Source: Actinomycetota bacterium (lineage in GTDB: Bacteria; Actinomycetota; CADDZG01; WHSQ01). From it: 12,610 bases of DNA. The notes under the pieces are model-generated. The model made no database searches, had not been told where the DNA came from, and was given only the letters and a program-made list of their open reading frames with translations. The DNA lies in the NCBI GenBank assembly GCA_019348445.1, contig JAHWJK010000044.1, forward strand, positions 1-12,610, written 5' to 3'. Shown here in pieces: positions 6,358 to 12,610 of the stretch; the first letter of the stretch is position 1, and each line of letters starts with the position of its first letter. The translations under genes and the position numbers were made by a program.

Positions 6358-7275
6358 CTATGCCACGTGGGCGGTCGGGGCGGAAAGCGCGTCTCGGACC
6401 CACCGGTGGTCGTCGTAGATCCTCTTGCGCAGACCGAGCCGACGCGCCGTTTCCGGTCCATCGTTCCGCTTGATCGCGTCGAGCGGCGTCCAGTCGATGT
6501 CGTCTTCGTTGATCACCCAGTGGTCGCCGTCCTTGTACGGAGTCGGTTTCGGGATCGTGAAGCCGAGCTCGAGGATCTTCGGGACGTAGCGGTCGAGGAA
6601 CTCTTGGCGCAGATCCTCGTTCGTACGCGTTTTGACCTTCCACTTCAACAGCAGGTCTTTCTCGACGTTCGACCGGGGGCCGAAGAAATGGATGATCGCG
6701 AGCCACCACCGGTTCAGCGCATCCTGGAACATCGCGCGCTGTTCGTCGGTACCTGCGGCGAGCTCGAGCGTGATGTGCTCGCCGTGGCGCAGGTGAAGCT
6801 GCTCCTCCGCACAGATCCGCTTCAAGACGCGCGTGTACGGCGCGTATGAAGAATCCAGAAGTGCCGCCTGCGTAACGAGGGCGGCTCCATCGATCAACCA
6901 CCCGATCAACGCGACATCGCCCCAGTCTTTCGTCGGATAGTGGAAGACATTGTGGAACTTCGACTTCCCGTTTACGAGATCGGCATACATGGCATCGCGT
7001 CCTTTTCCGAGATCTTCGGCGACCCGGTAAAGGAGCTGCGCGTGGCCCACCTCGTCTTGCACCTTCGCGGTCAGCGACATCTTCCGCTTGAGCGACGGCG
7101 CGCGCGGGATCTGCTCGCGCTCCGGGATCGCCCCCATGATCTCTGAGTTCGCGTGCATCTCGATGAACTTCAAGACGCCGTTGCGGTAGTCATCGGGCAT
7201 CCAGTCCTCGGCCTCGACCTTTCCGCCGTTGTCGATGTGTCGCTCGAATCTCTCGAGCTTCTCTTCGTAGGTCAC
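6358..7275 (-). CDS. paaA: 1,2-phenylacetyl-CoA epoxidase catalytic subunit PaaA
   Basis: 305 residues from the GTG at 7275. PaaA is the di-iron oxygenase subunit that converts phenylacetyl-CoA to the ring-1,2-epoxide with O2 and reducing power from PaaE. The six likely iron ligands are all present and shifted by +3 relative to the E. coli numbering as I recall it: E45, E75 and H78 (in DEVGH), D129, E158 and H161 (in AEEQLH). The C-terminal part has the usual ILELGFTIPKPTPYKDG stretch. Start choice: the GTG overlaps the repressor's TGA as GTGA, with an AAGGGGG ribosome binding site about 8 nt upstream. The frame stays open to 7530, but that extension is antisense-like, Arg-rich sequence lying inside the repressor gene. 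Confidence 0.92.
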   Translation of the reverse strand: MTYEEKLERFERHIDNGGKVEAEDWMPDDYRNGVLKFIEMHANSEIMGAIPEREQIPRAPSLKRKMSLTAKVQDEVGHAQLLYRVAEDLGKGRDAMYADLVNGKSKFHNVFHYPTKDWGDVALIGWLIDGAALVTQAALLDSSYAPYTRVLKRICAEEQLHLRHGEHITLELAAGTDEQRAMFQDALNRWWLAIIHFFGPRSNVEKDLLLKWKVKTRTNEDLRQEFLDRYVPKILELGFTIPKPTPYKDGDHWVINEDDIDWTPLDAIKRNDGPETARRLGLRKRIYDDHRWVRDALSAPTAHVA

Positions 7276-7865
7276 GCTTCCAACCCCCTTATCAACAGGT
7301 CTGCGAACTTCTCGCCGATCTCCGTCGGCCCCAACTCGCCGCCGGGCTTGAACCATGCGTACGTCCAGTTGCCGGCACTCAGCACCAGTCGCGCCGCGAA
7401 GCGAACGTTCGCGTCGTTGCGGAACTCCCCGGCATTGATGCCGTCGTCGATGATGCGGCGGACCATGTTCTCGTAGAGGTCGCGCTTCATCTGGATGCGC
7501 TCCCGACGATCGTCCGAGAGGTAGCGCCATTCGTTCAGGAAAACCGTGGCCGCATCGAGATGTTCGATCGCGGTTTCGATGTGGCTCACGAGCAGACGTC
7601 GGAGGCGTACGGCCGCGAACGCTTCCATCTCGACCGCGCGACGGCCTCGGTCGATGAAGCGATCGGCGCCCTCGTTCACGACCGCGAAGAGCAGATCCTC
7701 TTTGGACCCGATGTGCGCGTAGATCGAACCTTTCTGGAGGCCCAGTGCATCCGCCAGGTGCTGGATCGAGGTCCCGTGATAGCCGCGTTCCGAGAACAGG
7801 CGCGCTGCGGCCGCGACGATCTCGGCCTTGCGCGAGCTCTCGCGAAGGGCCACGGCTTGTGCCAC
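7272..7865 (-). CDS. TetR-family repressor of the phenylacetate operon (PaaR-like)
   Basis: 197 residues from the GTG at 7865, typical for a TetR regulator. The N-terminal helix-turn-helix is clear: EIVAAAARLFSERGYHGTSI (about 15-34), then HLADALGLQKGSIYAHIGSK (about 36-55). The C-terminal domain would bind the inducer. Being first in an operon with paaABCD, with a 4-nt overlap to paaA, it is probably an autoregulated repressor responding to phenylacetyl-CoA, as known for PaaR proteins; the ligand is inferred from context. The start is set by GGAGG (7875-7871) 5 nt before the GTG; the frame is open to 7985 but that would run through the operator and into nth. A palindrome lies 18 bp upstream of the start. 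Confidence 0.85.
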   Translation of the reverse strand: MAQAVALRESSRKAEIVAAAARLFSERGYHGTSIQHLADALGLQKGSIYAHIGSKEDLLFAVVNEGADRFIDRGRRAVEMEAFAAVRLRRLLVSHIETAIEHLDAATVFLNEWRYLSDDRRERIQMKRDLYENMVRRIIDDGINAGEFRNDANVRFAARLVLSAGNWTYAWFKPGGELGPTEIGEKFADLLIRGLEA

Positions 7866-7883
7866 ATCTGCCTCCGATCTGCT

Positions 7884-7903
7884 CCGAACGAACGGTCGTT
7901 CGG
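7884..7903. promoter_or_regulatory. Palindromic operator candidate for the TetR repressor
   Basis: CCGAACGAACGGTCGTTCGG is a 20-bp palindrome with one mismatched pair (8-bp arms CCGAACGA/TCGTTCGG). Nested in it, at 7889-7902, is CGAACGGTCGTTCG, a tighter 6+2+6 palindrome that fits the CNAACGNNCGTTNG consensus I recall for Thermus PaaR. It covers the predicted transcription start of the repressor operon and the -35 zone of nth. Confidence 0.65.
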
Positions 7904-7905
7904 AA

Positions 7906-7911
7906 AGTCTA
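7906..7911 (-). promoter_or_regulatory. Putative -10 box (TAGACT) of the repressor-paaABCD operon
   Basis: TAGACT fits TANNNT. A start about 7 nt downstream would fall inside the palindrome and leave a leader of about 30-35 nt carrying GGAGG before the GTG at 7865. No good -35 is visible. Confidence 0.35.
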
Positions 7912-7916
7912 CCCGG

Positions 7917-7922
7917 TACTCT
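7917..7922 (+). promoter_or_regulatory. Putative -10 box (TACTCT) of leaderless nth
   Basis: TACTCT fits TANNNT and ends 8 nt before the A of the ATG at 7930, which has no ribosome binding site. Its -35 zone (about 7893-7900) lies inside the palindrome at 7884-7903. Confidence 0.45.
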
Positions 7923-7929
7923 GCCGCCG

Positions 7930-8691
7930 ATGACCCCCAGAGTGGACCGTGGCGGTGCGCCCCGGGACCGGGCGCGGGAGGTCATGAAGCGCCTCGAAAA
8001 GGCCTATCCCGACGCCGCGATCTCGCTCGATTACGACACACCTCTCGAGTGCGTCGTCGCCGTGATCCTGTCGGCGCAATCCACCGATGCGCGGGTCAAC
8101 CTCGTGACGCCCGGGCTCTTCGCCAAGTACCGGGCGCCGGAGGACTACCTGGCAGTCCCCGAAGAGGAGCTTCAGCGCGACATCCAGTCGACCGGATTCT
8201 TCCGCCAGAAGACGCGGGCTCTCCGAGGCATGGCGCAGAAACTGATCGACGACTTCAACGGAGAGGTTCCCAAGACCATGGCCGAGTTGATAACGCTGCC
8301 CGGCGTCGCTCGGAAGACGGCGAACGTCGTGCAGAACAATCTCTTTCCGGAGGTTGCGAAGAAAGATCCCGACGCGGGTATAGCCGTGGACACGCACGTC
8401 GGGCGGGTGGCGGTCCGGTTGGGCCTGACAACGTGGGATTCGAAAGACGCGGTGCGGATCGAGGCCGATCTAAAAGAGCTCGTCCCGCGGTCGAGCTGGT
8501 ACCGGATCACCGACCTCTTCATCGAGCACGGACGGACGATCTGCGATGCAAAGAAGCCACTCTGTGGGGACTGCCCGGTAGAGGACCTGTGCCCGTCATC
8601 GCAGGTCGCGGGGATGCCGGACCTCTATCGAGTCACGGCGAAGAAGAAAACCACCGCCGCCAAGAAAACGACGGCGAGGAAGAAACGCTAG
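7930..8691 (+). CDS. nth: Endonuclease III (DNA glycosylase/AP lyase)
   Basis: 253 residues. It removes oxidised pyrimidines and cleaves abasic sites in base-excision repair. The helix-hairpin-helix LPGVARKTANVV carries the catalytic Lys129, and IAVDTHVGRVAVRLG carries the catalytic Asp154. The 4Fe-4S loop is intact with C205, C212, C215 and C221 in the C-x6-C-x2-C-x5-C spacing. The Lys-Asp distance is seven residues longer than in E. coli Nth because of an insert (roughly FPEVAKKDPDAG). The C-terminus is a basic tail (KKKTTAAKKTTARKKR) of the histone-H1-like kind seen on some high-GC actinobacterial DNA proteins. The ATG at 7930 matches a leaderless start; the frame is open to 7828, but that would run into the repressor gene. 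The stop shares the palindrome CTAG with the convergent FAD-Rieske gene. Confidence 0.92.
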   Translation: MTPRVDRGGAPRDRAREVMKRLEKAYPDAAISLDYDTPLECVVAVILSAQSTDARVNLVTPGLFAKYRAPEDYLAVPEEELQRDIQSTGFFRQKTRALRGMAQKLIDDFNGEVPKTMAELITLPGVARKTANVVQNNLFPEVAKKDPDAGIAVDTHVGRVAVRLGLTTWDSKDAVRIEADLKELVPRSSWYRITDLFIEHGRTICDAKKPLCGDCPVEDLCPSSQVAGMPDLYRVTAKKKTTAAKKTTARKKR

Positions 8692-10202
8692 ATATCTTTC
8701 GGCTCGAGGTCGTGCACCGCCGGTCCCTGGATGACCTTGCCGTCGTACCCGTAGCGGGAGCCGTGGCATGGACAATCCCATGTCTTCTCCGCGGGGTTCC
8801 AGTTCACGAGGCACCCGAGGTGCGTGCACACGGCGGAGACCGCGTGTAGTTCTCCCGACTCGTCACGATACGCGGCGGTGTGAGCAAGACCACTGCCGGT
8901 AACACCAGCTTCGCCCGGCTTGAGGTCGTCGAAGTCCGCACGGAGCGGGTGCGCCACGCGGTCGCCGATGAAGTGTTTCGCAACCTTCACGTTCTCTTTG
9001 ACGAACTTCGACATCGACGCGCGCAAGGTGAGTCGATGCGGGTCATAGAGGGATGCGAACGCGTTGTCACGGCCAACGATCTGATCCGAGATCAGCATTC
9101 CCGCCATCGTTCCGTTCGTCATCCCCCACTTACGGAAGCCGGTCGCCGTGTAGAGACGCTCGGACCCGCGCCGCAGCGTGCCGATGTACGGCACCTCGTC
9201 CACGGTCGACCCGTCCTGCGTGGCCCAACGGTGGGTGATCTCCTGCATGTCGAAGCGGTCGCGCGACCATCGCTCGAGATTCTCGTAGTGCTTGTCGGTT
9301 TCGTCTTCCTGCCCGACGTTGTGGCCCTCGCCCCCGACGAGAAGCAGGATGCGGTCCCCATCGTCGATCGTACGAAGCGACCGTGTTGGTTGGTCGGTGC
9401 TGATGTACATGCCCTCTACGAGCTTGTCGCGAGGGACGACGCCGCAGATCGCGTACGAGCGGGCGGGATGAACCCGGGCGAAGTAGAGACCCCGGTCGAG
9501 GATCGGATACCCCGTCGCGATCACGACGTGGCGGCATGTGACCGATCCGTGGTCTGTCTTCGCCACCATCGGGTTGCTCTCGTCAACGTCCGTCACGCGA
9601 GACTGCTCGAAGACGTAGCTCCCGTCGCCGGGCAGCTCTCTCAGGAGATGCGCGAGGTACTTGACGGGGTGGAACTGCGCTTGGCCCTCCTGGCGGAGCG
9701 CTCCGGCGATCGCGTAGGGGAGGTCGGTGCTGCTCGCTTCGAACGTCACGTCGAGTCCCGCGGCTCGCGCCGCGTCGACCTCCTTGCGGATCGAATCGAT
9801 CTGATCCTCGGATTCGGCGTACACGTAGTTCGCCTTGGTCTCGAAGTCGCAGTCGATGCCTTCGTCGACGAATGCTCGGACCTGACCGAGCGCCGCTTCC
9901 TGGGCTGCGGCGTACGCGACAGCCGTGTCTTCCCCATGCTCGTTGATGAGCTGCTGATAGATCGTGCTCTGCGTGGAGGTGACTTTCGCGGTGGTGTATC
10001 CGGTCGCGCCGCGCAGGACGCCATCCATCTCGACGAGAGCCACACGGAGTCCCGCTCGTTTCAGCAATACCGCTGTCGTGACACCGACGATCCCGGCTCC
10101 GACGACGCAGACATCCGTCTGGATGTCCTCATCCAGCCGAGGGAACTGGGGGAGATCAACGGAATCGACCCAGTACGCAAAGTTAGGAGCGTGCGCAGCC
10201 AC
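8688..10202 (-). CDS. FAD-dependent oxidoreductase with C-terminal Rieske [2Fe-2S] domain
   Basis: 504 residues from a GTG. The N-terminal DAO-type FAD domain has the dinucleotide motif VVGAGIVG (G35, G37, G40) with an acidic E58 at the end of the second strand, and a second FAD-side motif ATGFRKWGMTNGTMAG near 356-371. The last 50 residues form a Rieske domain: CTHLGC (C459, H461, C464) and CPCHGS (C477, C479, H480). C459, H461, C477 and H480 would bind the cluster, and C464/C479 would form the usual disulfide. The same architecture is found in Bacillus YhfW; substrates of the group are largely unknown (amine or amino acid oxidation is likely from the DAO domain). No signal peptide was seen. 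The start appears leaderless (TAGTCT box at 10214-10209). It converges on nth with a 4-nt overlap and is divergent from ispH. Confidence 0.88.
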   Translation of the reverse strand: MAAHAPNFAYWVDSVDLPQFPRLDEDIQTDVCVVGAGIVGVTTAVLLKRAGLRVALVEMDGVLRGATGYTTAKVTSTQSTIYQQLINEHGEDTAVAYAAAQEAALGQVRAFVDEGIDCDFETKANYVYAESEDQIDSIRKEVDAARAAGLDVTFEASSTDLPYAIAGALRQEGQAQFHPVKYLAHLLRELPGDGSYVFEQSRVTDVDESNPMVAKTDHGSVTCRHVVIATGYPILDRGLYFARVHPARSYAICGVVPRDKLVEGMYISTDQPTRSLRTIDDGDRILLLVGGEGHNVGQEDETDKHYENLERWSRDRFDMQEITHRWATQDGSTVDEVPYIGTLRRGSERLYTATGFRKWGMTNGTMAGMLISDQIVGRDNAFASLYDPHRLTLRASMSKFVKENVKVAKHFIGDRVAHPLRADFDDLKPGEAGVTGSGLAHTAAYRDESGELHAVSAVCTHLGCLVNWNPAEKTWDCPCHGSRYGYDGKVIQGPAVHDLEPKDI

Positions 10203-10208
10203 GAGACG

Positions 10209-10214
10209 AGACTA
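10209..10214 (-). promoter_or_regulatory. Putative -10 box (TAGTCT) of the FAD-Rieske gene
   Basis: TAGTCT ends 7 nt before the GTG start at 10202, and no ribosome binding site is present, so the gene looks leaderless. It overlaps the ispH -10 box by two bases. Confidence 0.45.
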
Positions 10215-10218
10215 CGAT
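10213..10218 (+). promoter_or_regulatory. Putative -10 box (TACGAT) of leaderless ispH
   Basis: TACGAT fits TANNNT and ends 8 nt before the ATG at 10226. This supports 10226 over the in-frame ATG at 10217, which would overlap the box itself. Confidence 0.45.
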
Positions 10219-10225
10219 GGGCGTG

Positions 10226-11188
10226 ATGAAGAAGGTGATCCTGGCGGCTCCCCGCGGCTACTGCGCCGGTGTGGACCGCGCCGTGAAAATGGTCGAGCGT
10301 GCCCTCGAAACGCTCGGTGCACCGATCTACGTCCGCAAAGAGATCGTTCACAACCGGCACGTCGTCTCGGAGCTCGAGCAACGAGGCGCGATTTTCGTCG
10401 ATTCCGAGAGCGACATCCCCGAGGGCGCGGTCTGCATCTTCTCGGCGCACGGTGTCTCGCCGGAGGTGCGCCGGAACGCAGAAGAGCGCAACCTCAAGGT
10501 CATCGACGCGACGTGTCCACTGGTGACTAAGGTGCACCTCGAGGCCAAACGTTTCGCGCGTACGGGGCGCAAGATCGTGCTCGTGGGGCACGAAGGACAC
10601 GAGGAGATCGAGGGCACTGCCGGAGAAGCACCGGAATCGACTGTGGTTATCGAAAGCGCCGACCAGATCGACTCACTCGGGGTAGATCCTTCCGAGCCGG
10701 TCGCGTATCTCACTCAAACGACGCTGTCGGTCGATGACACACTCAACGTGGTCGAAGCATTACGAGAACGGTTCAGCGATCTCTCGGGTCCTCGCTCAGA
10801 CGACATCTGCTACGCGACTCAGAACCGGCAGGTGGCGGTGAAGGCGATCGCTCCGGATGCCGATCTTGTCCTGATCGTGGGGGCGATCAATTCGTCGAAC
10901 TCGAACCGCATGGTGGAGGTCGCACGGAGTATGGGAACGCCCGCGCACCTCGTTCCCGACGCGTCCTACCTGGAACCTGAATGGCTCGACGGTGTAGAGA
11001 CGATCGGCGTCTCTTCGGGGGCCAGCGCGCCGGAAGTCCTGGTCGACGGCCTCCTCCAAAAGCTCGCTTCGTTCGGATTCACCGACGTCGAGACGAAAGA
11101 GGTGACGGTCGAGGACATCACGTTCTCGCTTCCGCCGTGGCTGCGTGAAGAGGCGGCCGCCTCGCAGGAAGGTATCTCCGTCAGCTAG
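10226..11188 (+). CDS. ispH: 4-hydroxy-3-methylbut-2-enyl diphosphate reductase
   Basis: 320 residues. IspH (LytB) makes IPP and DMAPP from HMBPP in the last step of the MEP isoprenoid pathway, using a 4Fe-4S cluster. The three cluster cysteines are present: C13 in APRGYCAGVDRAV, C97 in DATCPLVTKVH and C195 in CYATQNRQ. Other landmarks are VHNRHVV, FSAHGVSP, GHEGHEEIEGT and the late SSGASAPE stretch. I chose the ATG at 10226, which gives the usual MKKVILAAPRGYCAGV beginning and sits 7 nt after a TACGAT box; the ATG at 10217 would add only MGV. The gene is divergent from the FAD-Rieske gene with 23 bp between starts, and it ends 3 nt from the convergent dehydratase. Confidence 0.95.
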   Translation: MKKVILAAPRGYCAGVDRAVKMVERALETLGAPIYVRKEIVHNRHVVSELEQRGAIFVDSESDIPEGAVCIFSAHGVSPEVRRNAEERNLKVIDATCPLVTKVHLEAKRFARTGRKIVLVGHEGHEEIEGTAGEAPESTVVIESADQIDSLGVDPSEPVAYLTQTTLSVDDTLNVVEALRERFSDLSGPRSDDICYATQNRQVAVKAIAPDADLVLIVGAINSSNSNRMVEVARSMGTPAHLVPDASYLEPEWLDGVETIGVSSGASAPEVLVDGLLQKLASFGFTDVETKEVTVEDITFSLPPWLREEAAASQEGISVS

Positions 11189-11191
11189 CGC

Positions 11192-11482
11192 TCAGTCGGT
11201 CGAGATCGACTGCTCTATCTCGTTCGCGACATCGAAATCGCGCGACGTCAGTCCCTCTTCCGAATGCGTCGTGAGAGCGAGCTTGACGGTGTGATAGCGG
11301 ATGTCGATGTCGGGATGGTGGTCGTAACGCTCGGCGACCCGCGCGACATCGGTGACGAAGTTGATCGCGGACGGGAAGTCGTCGAACTCGAAGACCTTGA
11401 CGATCTGGTCGCCTTCACGTTCCCAGTCGCCGAGCTCGTCGAGCCTCTGTTCGATCTCTTCTTCGTCGAGTAGGTCCGCCAC
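11192..11482 (-). CDS. Pterin-4a-carbinolamine dehydratase
   Basis: 96 residues from the GTG at 11482, the normal length for this small alpha/beta enzyme (PhhB/DCoH family). It dehydrates 4a-hydroxytetrahydrobiopterin, recycling pterin cofactors; in bacteria lacking a pterin hydroxylase it may act on other pterins, for example in molybdopterin-related metabolism. The signature ERYDHHPDIDIRYHTVKLAL followed by TTH and SRDF carries the paired catalytic histidines and the later His and Asp of the family pattern. The start is set by GGAGG (11491-11487) 4 nt before the GTG; a TTG at 11512 in the same frame would add ten non-conserved residues. Its 3' end is 3 nt from ispH. Confidence 0.9.
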   Translation of the reverse strand: MADLLDEEEIEQRLDELGDWEREGDQIVKVFEFDDFPSAINFVTDVARVAERYDHHPDIDIRYHTVKLALTTHSEEGLTSRDFDVANEIEQSISTD

Positions 11483-11542
11483 CCGTCCTCCAGATCGGTT
11501 CGTTTCGCCCAACTACCCCGCCTGCCCCGGCGGTCGCGGCGC

Positions 11543-11570
11543 ACAATACCGCGTGGCCGCGGCTGTGCAA
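11543..11570 (-). promoter_or_regulatory. Putative promoter of the dehydratase gene
   Basis: On the minus strand TTGCAC (11570-11565) and TATTGT (11548-11543) are 16 bp apart, giving a start near 11536 and a leader of about 50 nt with GGAGG. The spacer holds the small palindrome CCGCGTGGCCGCGG (11549-11562), a possible operator. The rest of 11513-11624 holds no gene. Confidence 0.4.
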
Positions 11571-11612
11571 CCCGGCGGGCAGCAGGCTAGCCACGGCGCA
11601 GGTTTGGTGCCA

Positions 11613-11618
11613 TAAGGT
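11613..11618 (+). promoter_or_regulatory. Putative -10 box (TAAGGT) of the LLM oxidoreductase gene
   Basis: TAAGGT fits TANNNT and ends 7 nt before the A of the ATG at 11625, where there is no ribosome binding site. The gene is probably leaderless. Confidence 0.42.
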
Positions 11619-11624
11619 GCGCCG

Positions 11625-12610
11625 ATGGACTATGGGATCGGCGTCGGAGGTTCTCTCGCGCTCGTCGGCCCCATGGCCAAGATGGTCGAGGACGCCGGTT
11701 TCGAATCCTGTTGGGCGGCAGAGACTCAGAACTCGGCGTTCGTGACCGCTTCTGCCGCGATCCACGCAACCTCGAAGATCAAGGTCGGGACGTCGATCGC
11801 TCTCGCTTTCCCGCGATCCCCGACCATCACAGCGATGGAAGCCGCCGACCTCGACGAGCTCTCCGGCGGTCGCTTCATCATCGGTCTCGGCACGCAGGTC
11901 AAGAGGATCAACGAAGAGCGTTTCTCGGTGCCGTTCGAACACCCCGCTCCGAAGATGAAGGAATACGGGCAGGTGATGCGGACGGTGTGGGCCGCGAACC
12001 GGGGCGAGGACGTCACGCACGAGGGCCGCTTCTACAAGGTCACCCGGCCCACGTTCGGAGGGCGTCGCCAACCTCCGCCTCGCGACGTTCCTATCTATTT
12101 CGCCGCGGTCGGGCGCATCATGTGCCGGACCTGCGGCGAGGTAGCCGATGGCTTGATCGCGCATCCGTTGTCGTCACCGAAGTACGTCACGGAGGTCGTG
12201 CAGCCTGCGGTCGCCGAGGGGGCGGAACGCGCGGGGCGGAAACCCGACGAGTGCAACATCACCACGGACTGGATGATCTCGATCAACGACGACGTCGACG
12301 CCGCGCGTCGCGAGGTCAAGCTTCAGCTCGCGTTCTATGCGACGACGCGCACGTATATGCCGATCCTCGAGCTGCACGGGAAGGCCGACATCGTCCCCGA
12401 CCTGCGGGCGGCGTTCGAGCGCAAGGATCACGACGCGATGGTCGACCTGATCGACGACGAGCTCTGCGACGAGATGGCGATCGCCGGTCCTGCCGACGAA
12501 TGCAAGCAGAAGGCGGAAGCGTGGGCGAGGGACACCGGGATCGACAGGCTCATGGTCGCCGGCCCCTGGTACGGGCCGAAGCCCGAGCGGATGTTCGAGA
12601 ACTACCAGGC
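11625..12610 (+). CDS. LLM-class (luciferase-like) F420-dependent oxidoreductase, 3' end cut off by window
   Basis: 328 residues are visible and the frame is open at the window edge; family members are about this long or a little longer, so little is probably missing. It shows the TIM-barrel pattern of luciferase-like monooxygenases: MVEDAGFESCWAAETQNSAF (about 20-39), KVGTSIALAFPRSPTITAME (about 53-72), LDELSGGRFIIGLGTQVK (about 76-93), then RDVPIYFAAVG (about 153-163) and VADGLIAHPL (about 173-182). In high-GC actinomycetes such proteins usually reduce or oxidise substrates with F420; it may belong to the group named after MSMEG_2256, but I cannot test that. Substrate unknown. The ATG has no ribosome binding site and follows a TAAGGT box. 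Confidence 0.82.
   Translation, partial: MDYGIGVGGSLALVGPMAKMVEDAGFESCWAAETQNSAFVTASAAIHATSKIKVGTSIALAFPRSPTITAMEAADLDELSGGRFIIGLGTQVKRINEERFSVPFEHPAPKMKEYGQVMRTVWAANRGEDVTHEGRFYKVTRPTFGGRRQPPPRDVPIYFAAVGRIMCRTCGEVADGLIAHPLSSPKYVTEVVQPAVAEGAERAGRKPDECNITTDWMISINDDVDAARREVKLQLAFYATTRTYMPILELHGKADIVPDLRAAFERKDHDAMVDLIDDELCDEMAIAGPADECKQKAEAWARDTGIDRLMVAGPWYGPKPERMFENYQ

Noticed and set aside
7560..8849. 429-codon plus-strand frame across the repressor and nth
   Set aside because: It runs antisense through the TetR gene and out of frame through nth; its composition is Arg/Gly/Pro-rich without family motifs.
8880..10226. 448-codon plus-strand frame opposite the FAD-Rieske gene
   Set aside because: The opposite strand has clear FAD and Rieske motifs; this frame has none.
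11415..12164. 249-codon minus-strand frame opposite the LLM oxidoreductase
   Set aside because: The plus strand encodes a clear TIM-barrel family protein; the antisense frame has no motif and would also overlap the dehydratase gene.

Overview
This is a compact, GC-rich bacterial chromosomal segment, most likely from an uncultured actinomycete-like (Actinomycetota) organism. The evidence is indirect. There are two proteins of F420-linked families, an endonuclease III with a lysine-rich tail, many GTG and TTG starts, and several starts that look leaderless, with a TANNNT box 6-7 nt before the start codon. Chloroflexota cannot be excluded. I see no tRNA, rRNA, CRISPR array, insertion sequence or phage gene.

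Left part (1-4106): a truncated, cysteine-free HesB/IscA-like gene on the minus strand is divergent from a small FDOR/PPOX-class flavin or F420 oxidoreductase. A structured leader follows, then a 1095-residue GAF-GGDEF-GAF-GAF-GAF-HD-GYP protein that carries both c-di-GMP synthesis and degradation domains.

Middle (4090-7929): read from right to left on the minus strand, this is a phenylacetate operon. It runs TetR repressor (PaaR-like), paaA, paaB, paaC, paaD, mostly with 4-nt stop/start overlaps. It encodes phenylacetyl-CoA ring-1,2-epoxidase components and the maturation factor PaaD, but no paaE reductase lies next to them. Downstream of paaD is a LnuA/ANT(2'')-type nucleotidyltransferase (a family that includes antibiotic-resistance enzymes). 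Its leader can fold so that the ribosome binding site is hidden, and it begins with a possible AUG-UAG start-stop. A near-perfect 20-bp palindrome sits between the repressor and the divergent gene nth.

Right part (7930-12610): nth (endonuclease III) converges on a FAD-dependent oxidoreductase with a C-terminal Rieske domain. That gene is divergent from ispH (last step of the MEP isoprenoid pathway), and the two appear to share overlapping -10 boxes. ispH converges on a pterin-4a-carbinolamine dehydratase gene. The window ends inside a luciferase-like (LLM) F420-dependent oxidoreductase gene.

The genes are packed tightly. Two of the three convergent pairs overlap and the third is 3 nt apart, and none has room for a terminator. 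The most interesting candidates are the nucleotidyltransferase leader, the dual c-di-GMP enzyme, and the repeated leaderless-promoter pattern.
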